The translations under genes were made by a program, and so were the position numbers. From Termitomyces sp. T153 (Eukaryota > Basidiomycota > Agaricomycetes > Agaricales > Lyophyllaceae): 64,000 nucleotides of DNA. The DNA lies in NCBI GenBank assembly GCA_018296165.2, contig JACKQL020000155.1:1-64000 (forward strand), given 5' to 3'. This document shows positions 21,601 to 30,986 of this stretch, one piece after another (position 1 is the stretch's first letter; each line of letters starts with the position of its first letter). The notes under the pieces were generated by a model. That model had not been told where the DNA came from. It saw only the letters and a list, made by a program, of their open reading frames with translations, and did not search any database.

Positions 21601-23245
21601 AGAAGTTAAGGGATGTACCGCGACCATAACGGGTGCATTGACGAAGACTCGCGAGCATCTATCTTTCCCGATTCGAGCGAGTGCATCCATCTAAAATGGT
21701 TTCAAGTAATCGATCAGAACCTCGCATGTTAAATAAAGTTGAGACAACTGCCGTACAGAAGTGCTTGCTTTTGATAGCCTCGCAGAGTCAGTGTAAAAGT
21801 TTCACTTGGTTCCATCGTACCCAACGTGCGATCGTTGTTCTGCGCCCTAAATAAATTCCATATTAGCCAAACCTGAACATATGTGTCTGGTTTGCATGAG
21901 ATACCTCTTGTAGATGGCGTCTAGATCATTCTTGGACAGATCTTCGGCGTCATCGACTTCAATTTCCTCGTCATCCCCAACAATTTCTGTGACTTTCTTC
22001 GACTTGTGCTTTGCAAGTCGGTGGAGAGCCTCTTCATGAATCTGGGCTGCGTCGTAAGGCAATCTGACATTGGCTCCGGCTTCTGGTTTCAAGCCAATGA
22101 CGTCGAATAATTTCAGAACAGCCTCCTTTCTCTCTCTCAGCGTCCTTGATATAGAATCATTAGTACGACAGATGAAATGATCGGTAAATAGACATGAACT
22201 TCTCGTCCAACGTCTCTTGGCCCTCGCTAAATATGACGGTAGGTTCGTCATCTGCGTTCAATATAGTAGAAGGTTTGAAGGCAGATTCAAGTATGTATAC
22301 TTGGAGAGTGACGAAGAGGCTCACTCCTGTGGTCAGTTTTTCAGGACAGTCAGTCATTGTACCGCGAAATTCAATAATCCCTGACAAGACTCTTAGTCAT
22401 CGTCATCTACGAATTGATGATGGAATACCTAGGTCCAACAACTTTGATACCCACCAAGACACGTCTGCAGGCAGACGACCGAATTCTGGAATGCGTGATT
22501 AGACTTACGTGTGAGGGATAAGTAAAATAGGCCTACCCGTGCCCTTGCCATTCAGCAGACGAACAATAGTGTCTCCTTTGACTTTTTTTTTGGTTTTGGA
22601 CGATTGAGGTTTCAACATCGCCTTCAGACTCATCTGTTTCTTCCCGTCACTCTTCTTCCCCTGTGCACTGTTCGATTTACTAGGTCCAGCCTTGGGCTCC
22701 TCTTGTCCATCACGATGGATCTTTACAGGGTCATTGATTTTGATGTAACCCTTTCCAGACACATTACTCCAGGCATTAGGCACAAGAATCTCGCCCATGT
22801 AAGCTGGAAGAAATTTTGGTGGAGTTGCCGGTGGGGGAGTGGATAGACGACGCTTCTTTAGAGGTGGTCCTTGCTCAGTGGCGTGGGCTTGAAGTATTGT
22901 GGATTTCAATTTGACTGAATTTTCTCGCAGACTCCGTAAGCTAGAACCGCGACGATAGGGTATTGGTGGTATTGGCGAAGGAAGCCGAATTTCTTCTTCC
23001 TTGCCATCATCTGGCAGAGAAAGTTTACGTTTTTGAGCAGGTGGTGAAGCATTCATAGCTTCAGGAGGCTCGTCATCGTCGCTGTCCGGAAGAAATAGAC
23101 CAGGAAGTAAAGATTCTCCAGCGGTTGAACTTAAAGCAGCTGGGGAGTAGGCTCTTTCTATAGGCACATCCTCATCCTCATCGTCCGACCCAGCAAAAAA
23201 GAGGCCAGGAGGCGGACCGTCAAGTGCCTGCTCGTCGTCTGTCAT
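18647..23245 (-). CDS. RAD5: DNA repair helicase/ubiquitin ligase RAD5 (HLTF family)
   Basis: A multi-intron gene carrying the full RAD5 domain order. The acidic N-terminus (LFFAGSDDEDED) is followed by a HIRAN domain (ILVPNAWSNVSGKGYIKIND, then RLLNGKGTGR) around 22520-22790. The SNF2 helicase has MGMGKTIMLAALIH (21170-21230), LIVAPTSLLAQW, LDEAHSCKSRTSKTAKAVY (20700-20760) and TGTPIVNKLEDLYSL. A RING finger ECPICLDVMETP...CPTC (19640-19830) sits inside the helicase. The C-terminal lobe has RFDGSMD, LVISLKAGGVGLN and AIDRVHRIGQEKTVY. It ends IIFGDN-stop at 18647. In yeast RAD5 polyubiquitinates PCNA and drives error-free lesion bypass in the nucleus. The start at 23245 is preferred; a Met seven codons upstream (23266) is the alternative. 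It diverges from CCT7 across a short promoter with three ACGCGT boxes. Confidence 0.95.
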
Positions 23246-23388
23246 GAGAGAGAGTGAATTATGCAAGGACGCGTTCTGGCGTTTAACTCATAATTTCATC
23301 CGGACGCGTCAAACGCGTTCGACAAACAAGCACAAACTCGAGACAAGAAATCTTGCGTTGGACATTGATCTGCTTTCATTCTTCCAAA
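23246..23388. promoter_or_regulatory. Divergent RAD5/CCT7 promoter with MCB-like boxes
   Basis: Only 143 bases separate the two start codons. ACGCGT occurs three times: 23269-23274, 23304-23309 and 23313-23318. ACGCGT is the MluI cell-cycle box bound by MBF (Mbp1/Swi6) in fungi, which drives S-phase DNA replication and repair genes. That fits RAD5; the effect on CCT7 is unknown. The boxes are seen directly; the binding is inferred. Confidence 0.6.
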
Positions 23389-25331
23389 ATGCAACGCGCT
23401 CTGCCGATGGTATGATTGATTTGATTTTATTTCATCCTAACCTCATACATCGATTGTGCAGCAACCTACCGTTGTCCTTCTTAAGGAAGGCACAGACACA
23501 TCCCAGGGAACCCCCCAACTTCTGTCCAACATCTCAGCGTGTCTTGCGATAGCACAGACGCTTTCAACTACTCTTGGTCCAAGGGGAATGGACAAACTCA
23601 TTGTTTCTGATCGTGGAGAGGCTCAGATTACCAACGATGGCGCGACAATCTTGAAGCTACTTGACATCGTCCATCCTGCTGCGCGTACTCTCGTTGACAT
23701 TGCCCGGGCTCAGGATGCTGAAGTTGGTGATGGAACAACGAGTGTAGTTCTGCTCGCTGCACAACTTCTGAAGGAGGTTCGTGGGTATATAGAGGAAGGT
23801 GTTAGTCCACATATCATCATGAAAGGGTTCCGCAAAGCGTCGCAGCTGGTATGTGTGTCGTGTTGAAGCGTGTGTCCTCGGTTTTCAACAAAATTTCACA
23901 GGCTCTTGATCATATAAAGGAACTCCAAGTATCTATTGACAAATCAGACTCGGAGTTCGTTCATCGTATACGTATCTACAAACTCCACTAACTTGATCAC
24001 AGGAAATTCCGCTCACTCCTACTGAAATGTGCTTCAACATCGATGTCCTCTAAACTTATCCATTCCGAAAAACCTTTCTTTTCCAACATGGTTGTCGATG
24101 CCGTCCAAAGTCTTGACCAAAACGATCTCGATGAATCATTAATCGGTGTGAAGAAAGTCGCTGGAGGTGGCATGCAAGATTCTCTTCTTGTGCGAGGAGT
24201 CGCCTTCAAGAAAACTTTTACATACGCTGGCGCAGAACAACAACCCAAGTCGTTCAAAAATCCTCTCATTCTCTGCCTCAATGTAGAACTAGAGCTCAAA
24301 GCAGAGAAAGACAATGCCGAAGTCCGAGTCGAAGCCGTTGCTGATTATCAGGCAATTGTCGATGCGGAGTGGGAAATTATTTACAGGAAACTGGAGGCCA
24401 TCGAAAAAACAGGCGCCAAGGTTGTCCTCAGCAAACTTCCTATTGGAGATCTCGCAACACAGTGGTTTGCCGATCGCGACATTTTCTGCGCTGGACGTGT
24501 CGCTGCTGCTGATCTCCGACGAGTTGTTCAGGCTGTCGGAGGCTCTGTCCAATCTACTTGCTCCGACATTGGCAGGGAGCATCTTGGCACATGCGGTTCG
24601 TTCGAAGAAAGGCAGATTGGCGGTGAACGTTACAATCTGTTTGAAGAGTGTCCCAAGGCTAAAACTTGCACCCTGATCTTGCGTGGTGGCGCCGATCAGT
24701 TTATTGAAGAGGTCGAGAGGAGTCTTCACGATGCAATCATGGTTGTAAAACGCGCGGTCAGAAACGGGGAGGTGGTAGCAGGCGGCGGAGCCATCGAGGT
24801 ACACAACAGCGTCTTACATGATTTTTCAACCACCCTGACATGCATGTCTCGTAGATGGAACTCTCCGCATACATTCGAAAACATGCACTATCCATCCCAG
24901 GAAAACAACAACTCATCATCACCGCGTTTGCGAAAGCCCTCGAAATAATTCCTCGCCAGATTTGTGACAATGCTGGCCTGGATTCCACGGATATTCTCAA
25001 CAAACTTCGTATGCAACACGCAGCGGGGGAAAAATGGTTCGGTGTCGATGTTGACGGTGCTTCCGGTGTACGCGACAACATGGATGCTTTCGTTTGGGAA
25101 CCTAGTCTCGTCAAAGTGAACGCTATTAGTAGTGCTGCGGAGGCAGCATGTCTCGTTCTTAGCGTCGACGAGACAGTGAGAAACTCTCAGAGCGAACAGG
25201 TAAATGCCATGTACTCGAGCCTGTAAATTGGCTTCTGATAAACCTTTCTCTGTTAGCCTAATCCTGGACCGAAGGCACCGCCAGGAGCAGCCCAAAGAGC
25301 CCTTAGAGGACGAGGACGTGGTCTACGGTAG
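23389..25331 (+). CDS. CCT7: T-complex chaperonin CCT eta subunit
   Basis: Six exons, 23389-23409, 23462-23848, 23902-23954, 24003-24798, 24855-25199 and 25257-25331, join without a frame break to give 558 residues, the normal length of the family. TCP-1 signatures are plain: [27 protein letters not shown] and [12 protein letters not shown] in the equatorial/ATP site (GDGTT motif, catalytic Asp), the apical domain [22 protein letters not shown] typical of eta, [17 protein letters not shown], and [10 protein letters not shown] near the end. The C-terminus is Arg/Gly-rich ([11 protein letters not shown]), as in other fungal eta subunits. CCT folds actin, tubulin and WD-repeat proteins in the cytosol. 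The first exon encodes only seven residues (MQRALPM); its ATG is supported by the GTATGA donor and in-frame join. One donor, GTTCGT at 23955, is weak but needed for the DSEKFRSLL join. Confidence 0.95.
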
Positions 25332-25820
25332 TAATATTTATCTTTCCTCATAGTTCATGTCAAGAAAAAATTAGCTCTCTTCATCTTGAGATAATTATGT
25401 ATGAGAGTGCCGTGCTCATTTGCTCCCTCCCCTCTAAGGTGATATCTTGATCGCACACGGCATAGTAAGACAGGCGCTCCAGTGCCGGATCGTGATTCTT
25501 CGAGGGAAACCTGAAGAAACTCTCATCTACGTAGGCTATCTCTAGACCATAGATATGACTTGTCTGAACGGCATGTCTATGACCAAATGATAAGTGTTGG
25601 AATTTCTTCAGTGAGTATGACGCAAAATAAACACATGATTATTATTGCAACGCGACACAAAAATATCCACCGCCTCGACTCGGCCCCCAAATCAACCAAC
25701 TGAGCTGCCGGTGTCCAGCCATTTCTCGAGTCATTCTCAACAAAAAGCGACAGGTGAATGAATAATCATTATGTATGCTAACTCATGTAGTGACAACGAA
25801 ATGAAGATAAGTCGGGGACC
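25332..25820. other. Convergent intergenic gap
   Basis: The 3' ends of CCT7 (+) and the mS45 gene (-) face each other here. I see no gene, only A/T-rich 3'-flank sequence. Confidence 0.6.
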
Positions 25821-27424
25821 TCAATGCCTATTTGCCTTGAGGAGACGTCGCCGTTCCTCCTTCGCCTGGCGGCGAGTTTCCCTTGCCTCCTTCCTCGCTG
25901 GCCTGAGCTTAACCTCCTTGGCCCTCCGCTTCGACTCGGCAATACGCTTGACACGTTTGTGGACTTCTATGAAGTGACCACCAACATCGACGAACTTCAT
26001 CGACGGCCGTCCTGGCTTCACAACAATCTGGACCTTCTCCTTCGGTGTTTGTGTCGTAGTATCTTTGACGCGAGGCATAAGCCGAGGATTTGACTTATAA
26101 GCCTCCTGCATCTTTACATATCGCTTGGCTGTCGCCTGGGCGTGTTCCAAAGACGCTGGGACAATGGGTTCCTAGGTATCACTTTCAACAACACAACCGA
26201 GAACAAACACGAGAAGTGTCATACCCGGCCGTCCTCAGGAACGGACTCCCAGTACAATTGCTGGTAGCGTTGTCGAGCAGCGTCACGGTTCTCGTCCTGC
26301 TCGAGCATATCCGCTTCCTGTGCATCCGACCTGCGCGCATGAGATTCGACAGTCTGTCGAGGGACGTCAAGGATCATTTCCATCCCTTTGCGGAAGCCAG
26401 TTTGAAGCGGTATGCCCTAAAACAAAGTAAATTAGCGACTGAACAAGCGAAAACATGAAGGTAAAAGATCAGATGGGGTTGTAAAGAGGGAATAACCATA
26501 ATCTGGTGAATGTAAGGCACCAGATGTCTTCCAATTCGCGAATGATGTGTGAAATCTCATCATGAAGACATGTATTATGTGACATAGGATAAATACTAAC
26601 CTTCTAGAAAAGCGGAAAGCGATCGACCAAAAGGAATTAGTAAGAGAATGCTCGCCATTTCAAAGAGAACCTTGGATACCTATAACAAAGGAGCGATCAG
26701 CAACAGTGTTTATTGCAGTAGTTTGACAGGTTCAGTGAGCTATGCATAAATTGGTTAACCATGAAGCTTTGTCTTCAAGACTAATCGTTTGAATCATCGT
26801 TACAACACAACCGCGGTGCGGTATTGAAGTTTATTGCATGCGACTAACCTTGACCCAGTCCGCTTCCATTCCTTTCAGTCTTAGTATTGCGTCAATACGC
26901 TTCAAGCTAAGGTGATACTTCTGCGACAACGCACGAACATCGTTCGCGATAGGATCAGCCATGTAACTCTGATAGATAGCAGTTCGTATGGCGTCGGAGA
27001 CAGGTGGTGGTGGTTTGAACGAAGGATTCATTGGAAACGGCTGAATAATAATTGAGTTGGTCACTTTAGTGGGCTAAACACAACGGAGGAAGACGAACTC
27101 AACTACTCCACCACCCAGCCAATTGTTTGGTCTATCAGACTTTCTGAATTTCTCACCAGCGGCTTCCATGAACTCCTTGTAGGTCTCGGGTTGTCTTGTC
27201 TCTCCTACTTCTTGCTTCTGAGAACGTTCGACTGCTTCTTCGAGGGGATCTGGAGTATCAACATTGCCGTCGATATCCTCCTCTGAGGAAGGTTCGGGAG
27301 AGAGCTCAGAGAATTCCCTGCGTGTTACGCGAGTGAAAGAGTTATTACACGTGAGATTATGATAAAGAAATGGACGGTGACACGTTCGAGCACATCTAGG
27401 AGCAAGACGAAGGTAGGAAAACAT
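25821..27424 (-). CDS. bot1: Mitochondrial small-subunit ribosomal protein mS45 (Bot1-like)
   Basis: Four exons on the minus strand, 27104-27424, 26849-27040, 26225-26416 and 25821-26171, all whole numbers of codons, give 351 residues. The N-terminus (MFSYLRLAPRCARTCHR) is Arg-rich with no acidic residues, as in a mitochondrial targeting peptide. Core conserved blocks are NNWLGGGVPFPMNPSFKPP, AIYQSYMADP, LSQKYHLSLKRIDAILRLKG, LQTGFRKGMEMIL and RQRYQQLYWESVPEDGR, matching the Bot1p/mS45 mitoribosomal family (Pfam Bot1p). The C-terminus is an Arg/Lys-rich helix (RRAKEVKLRPARKEARETRR) expected to contact rRNA. The third intron (26417-26848, 432 bases) is unusually long for this window; the exon join WVK-GIPLQTGF is still natural. 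It diverges from the methyltransferase gene at 27618. Confidence 0.85.
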
Positions 27425-27617
27425 GGATGAACACGTCGCGAAAAAAAATTTAAAGCGGTAGGATTTTTCATCACGTGTTCCGATTTTATGGCCGGCTAAT
27501 TGCGGGTTATTCAAACGGAGGTCACGGTCCGCGACTTACTCCGCGATTCCAAGTTCATACCCGGTTTTCGAGTATTTTAAGTATTGAAACTCTTGCAACA
27601 CTTGCAACACTCGTTCA
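27425..27617. promoter_or_regulatory. Divergent promoter, mS45 and EFM3-like genes
   Basis: There are 193 bases between the two start codons, so the core promoters must overlap. An A-rich tract at about 27442-27452 and a microrepeat of CTTGCAACA (27592 and 27601) are the only visible features. Confidence 0.45.
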
Positions 27618-29054
27618 ATGTCTCTCAGGCTTGAGCTTTTCAAGATCTTACGTGTATATGCATCGTTAATGCCCCTCAGAGGCGTTACTTTTCCCGATCA
27701 CCTGGGTTTTTCTGTTGTTCATGACTTCCTTCTTGAAAACATCCTATCGAATCCTCACTTCCTTCAATATTCACCGTCTGAACAATATCAATTAACATTT
27801 TGGAAATGGGCCATCCGAAATTTAGAGAATATGACAAAAAATGAAGTATGTATCTATCGTGAATGAATTTATCTTCCTTATAATTCCAGTCTTCAGGACG
27901 TCGAGATCGATCCTCAAATCTATGAACATTATTTAACGCTATTGCCGTCATCGGGACTGTACGTACGCGCATTGTTACGAGAATTCACCTTGTCAACAAG
28001 GTGTTCAGTGCCCCCGGTACGATGCGTGATCAAGTATGCCCTCGCGATCTAACATTCCAAAAACCTCCATCCCCGTCATATATTACACATTACTGGCGGC
28101 CGAAAGCTGATGCTTCTCCTATCGAAGAGTGTATATCTTTGGACAGTTTTGAGACTGTCACCTTGCTTGAGTCACGTACTACGATTGAGAGTGGCACTAC
28201 TGGCATGCGGACGTGGCTGGCTAGTTTCGTGTTGTGTGAATTTTTCACTAGAAACTTAGGTGAGATCATATCACATTTATAAGAACGAGAACCTTGTTTC
28301 TAAACGACCCTTGGAGACTTGATAAGAGGTAAGAGAATCCTTGAGCTAGGGGCGGGGATTGGTTTCTTGGGGACTATACTCGTGCGCCTGCAGCAAGTCT
28401 TCTCGATAGAGACGCCGGATCATGCCATTTGGCTCACAGATGTCAACGAAAATGTTCTCAAGAGATGTCAAGAAAACCTCCAGATGCCGTGTAGTATGTT
28501 TCTTTGGCATCAGAGATTCTATAAACGACTTTTGTCTTATTTGCTTTTCTCTAACTAAGACATGACTTCAACTTCGGATATAAACTATCGCTTTTTGGAC
28601 TGGTCCCACGCATTGGATAACGACCGCATAGCTCCTCTCAAGTCGCTCTTGACGGATGAGATTGACGCCAGTTTGATTGTGGGGGCAGATATTGTGATTC
28701 TCCGTTCCTCATCTTGTTTCGAGTAAATATTCAAAGAGAATTGCAGATTTTTGATCCGTCCCTTATCCCAGCTTTGACGGCTGTTTTACGTCTTGCTCTT
28801 CAGCCTGGTCACAAGCGCAGCCCAAAAGTAGCAATCATTGCAGCAACAGTAAGGAACGAGGACACCCTTGCACAGTTCGTCGGAACAGTTCAGCGTAAGC
28901 TTCCTGTATTATCGCAAGGTCGCATGTACTGAGAAGAGCTGCAGGAGATTCTCTTCACATAAAAGAGCTGCCGCTTGTCACTCAAGATGCATCGTTCATC
29001 CAAGATGTCAACAAGGACGTCGAGAACGTCAAAATATTCCTGATTACATTATAA
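27618..29054 (+). CDS. EFM3: Protein-lysine methyltransferase, EEF2KMT/FAM86 (EFM3) family
   Basis: Six exons are placed with frame support: 27618-27845, 27897-27958, 28009-28259, 28317-28493, 28560-28693 and 28747-28894, with a seventh C-terminal exon from about 28937. Conserved landmarks are SPSYITHYWRP, ISLDSFETVTLLESRTTIESGTTGMRTW (28130-28215, the FAM86-specific block upstream of the fold), the SAM-binding motif RILELGAGIGFLG, WLTDVNENVL, YRFLDWSHALD and VGADI-IFDPSLIPAL. In yeast and humans this family methylates elongation factor 2 in the cytosol. The last exon reads GDSLHIKELPLV...ENVKIFLITL to a stop at 29052-29054, which suits the family, but its phase is off by one base from the GTAAGC donor at 28895; used literally, that donor ends the protein at 28962. 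The C-terminus is therefore uncertain, through either an unseen junction or a one-base indel. Confidence 0.85.
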
Positions 29055-29097
29055 TATACGTACATTCGCCTAAAATATACATCGAGAACCAGAAACA

Positions 29098-30364
29098 TCA
29101 ACTATTTGTTTTTATAGTACCACAAAATTGGCACATCCATCGTGCATGGGGTATATCAGATTCTCCACAAGTCAAGCATGCCCAACCTGATGTATTGGTT
29201 AGTGGTCGCGTCGTTAAACACGCGTCGCACTGCAATGCCATTGGGCCGTTGAGCAGTGTACAGGTCGGACAGGGCCACTCCGATATAGACTCAAGAGTCT
29301 TGGCAGTGAACTTGCGGCGTTTGTGTGATTCCGTTGTATTATTTGTAGGAAATGGATCTGCAGGACTCAATTTTGTGGCAAGCGAACGTTCCGTCCGCGA
29401 ATGAGACACCTTCGACGATCCAGCGACCGGAGCTGTGTGGTCAACGACAGCTATTACTCCAGAGTCATCGTCTGAGGTGAGGTCAATGACATGATCCTCA
29501 ATGCTATCCTTGGCAGCTCTTGCGGCTTCGAGATCAGCTCTAGTACCAGACGCGCATGATTTCTCGTCGCGTGCCCTACGTTCAGCAGCCTGAAAATTTC
29601 TTTGTTAGCTAAAGCTCACAACAAGAAAAACGGGACAGTCACCTGAGCTGCAAGTTCCTGAGGACTCAAACCTTTGCTATTGATTCTACCGCCGAGACGT
29701 CCACCGGCCCCAAGTATTCGTGAGATCTCCCTTCGCTTTTCGGCAGCTTCGAGGGCTTTTGCGCGAACCAAATGAAATGGTACGTTATGTGATACGCTGG
29801 AGCCTAAGCGATGCCCCTTTGAGAAGAACCCTTCCCCAGCATATCCTGACCGTTGTAAGGCATAATATTCATCCTGAAGTTCGGAAAGATATTTGTAAAA
29901 CTTGTCATTATGTGGGCCATGAACATTGTGTGTAAGCTGAAAGGAAATCAGCGCAGTTAGTAACAGCAGTCGCTCTTTCTAACCTCGTGTAGCAGAGTTT
30001 GCACGAGGTCATCTTCCTCGTAGAATGTATCCGGCGCGTGTGCTGGACGCAATCGTATACATATCTTCTGCCCACCGTTGATGTCTATGCATGAAGGATT
30101 AATTCATCGCCCGAGGACCTTTAGAAGCACGTACTCAATCCTGTGAATGCGTGTTACGACTTCACCTAGACATAGAAAAACCTTCAACCTACCAAGTAGG
30201 CTAGGGTTGTCAGGAAAGAATTCAGCGAGAACAGGAAGTTTCCAGCCATGCTTTCGCATGATCGGTTTGACAAGAGAGGCGATCTTTTGGAGCATCGGCA
30301 GGGCGCGATCAGCCTTTGGTTTATCCTTAAGGTGCGTGAAGGCATCCACGAAAGCTTCTGACAT
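29098..30364 (-). CDS. WSS1: DNA-dependent metalloprotease WSS1 (WLM domain)
   Basis: Five minus-strand exons, 30193-30364, a six-base micro-exon 30135-30140, 29984-30084, 29643-29936 and 29098-29589, give 354 residues. The WLM domain starts FTHLKDKPKADRAL and contains the zinc-protease site LLHE-LTHNVHGPHND (HExxH...H), with an intron splitting HE from LTH. The six-base exon supplies the middle of LLGLNINGGQKICIRLRP; without it the frame and the conserved block are lost. Downstream are a SUMO-interacting motif (HVIDLTSDDD, about residue 223) and two RanBP2-type zinc fingers (WPCPTCTLLNG...CDAC and WACLTCG...CQFC). WSS1 cleaves proteins crosslinked to DNA and acts with Cdc48 and SUMO in the nucleus. 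The upstream region has two ACGCGT boxes. Confidence 0.93.
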
Positions 30365-30550
30365 TTCGAATTTCCGGTATTGCCTTGGGTTTCAATGTAA
30401 AGAAGAAATAGGGTATCTCAGGCTCCCGGTCCCGGTAAGCTGACAAGTTCTGGTCGTAAGTGATTCGCTACAAACCGTGTAATCTGATTCACGTGACACT
30501 ACTTTTCTTAATTAAGGCGACGCGTCATTGCAACGCGTTTCGAGCAGTTA
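30365..30550 (-). promoter_or_regulatory. WSS1 upstream region with two ACGCGT boxes
   Basis: ACGCGT is present at 30520-30525 and 30533-30538, about 160 bases upstream of the WSS1 start codon. The clustering mirrors the RAD5 promoter. The MITE copy at 30551 begins 12 bases beyond the second box. Confidence 0.5.
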
Positions 30551-30728
30551 CTGCTGGCAGCCAATAGATTTTCCTGAGGAAATACTGAAAAAGAAACCTG
30601 TTATGTCATTTCCAAACAGTATAATTCCAATGGAAAAAGGCTCTAAACAATGGGAGAAGCCTTTTTGCAATCATGACAGGTTTCTTTTTCCATTTTTCTA
30701 ATGGAAACATGTTCCAGTGCCATCAGTG
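30551..30728. mobile_element. MITE copy A (CACTG-type), degraded
   Basis: This is a partial match, same orientation, to the element at 39964-40166: CTGCTGGCAGCCAAT, AAAGAAACCTGTTAT, TTCCAATGG, AAAAAGGCT, AGAAGCCTTTTT, GGTTTCTTTTTCCATTTTT and a final CAGTG (30724-30728). The left end has lost the first CA of CACTG and no matching flank duplication remains (TTA left, CTT right). The inverted-repeat arms are still visible (AAAGAAACCTG against CAGGTTTCTTT). It is non-coding and non-autonomous. Confidence 0.75.
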
Positions 30729-30986
30729 CTTGGTCTCAAATATGCTCTGTTACAGCTATCTAATACAAGTACATACAATGATAAAACAACAGTTTGTGCG
30801 TACTAAATTGCTAAACAATTAGCTATAATAAACAGGGGGAGGATTGCGTAATGGTGATAAATAACAACGATGAACAAGTACAGTAGTCAACATCAGATGC
30901 TCTAGTGATACAATGGTGAATAAGTCGTAAGTCGTGGTGTATGAGTCCTGAAGCCTAAGTCATAATCATATGCATATCAAAAAGGT
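30729..30986. other. Short intergenic gap
   Basis: These 258 bases hold the 3' flank of the methyltransferase gene (-). AT-rich; nothing else is seen. Confidence 0.5.
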
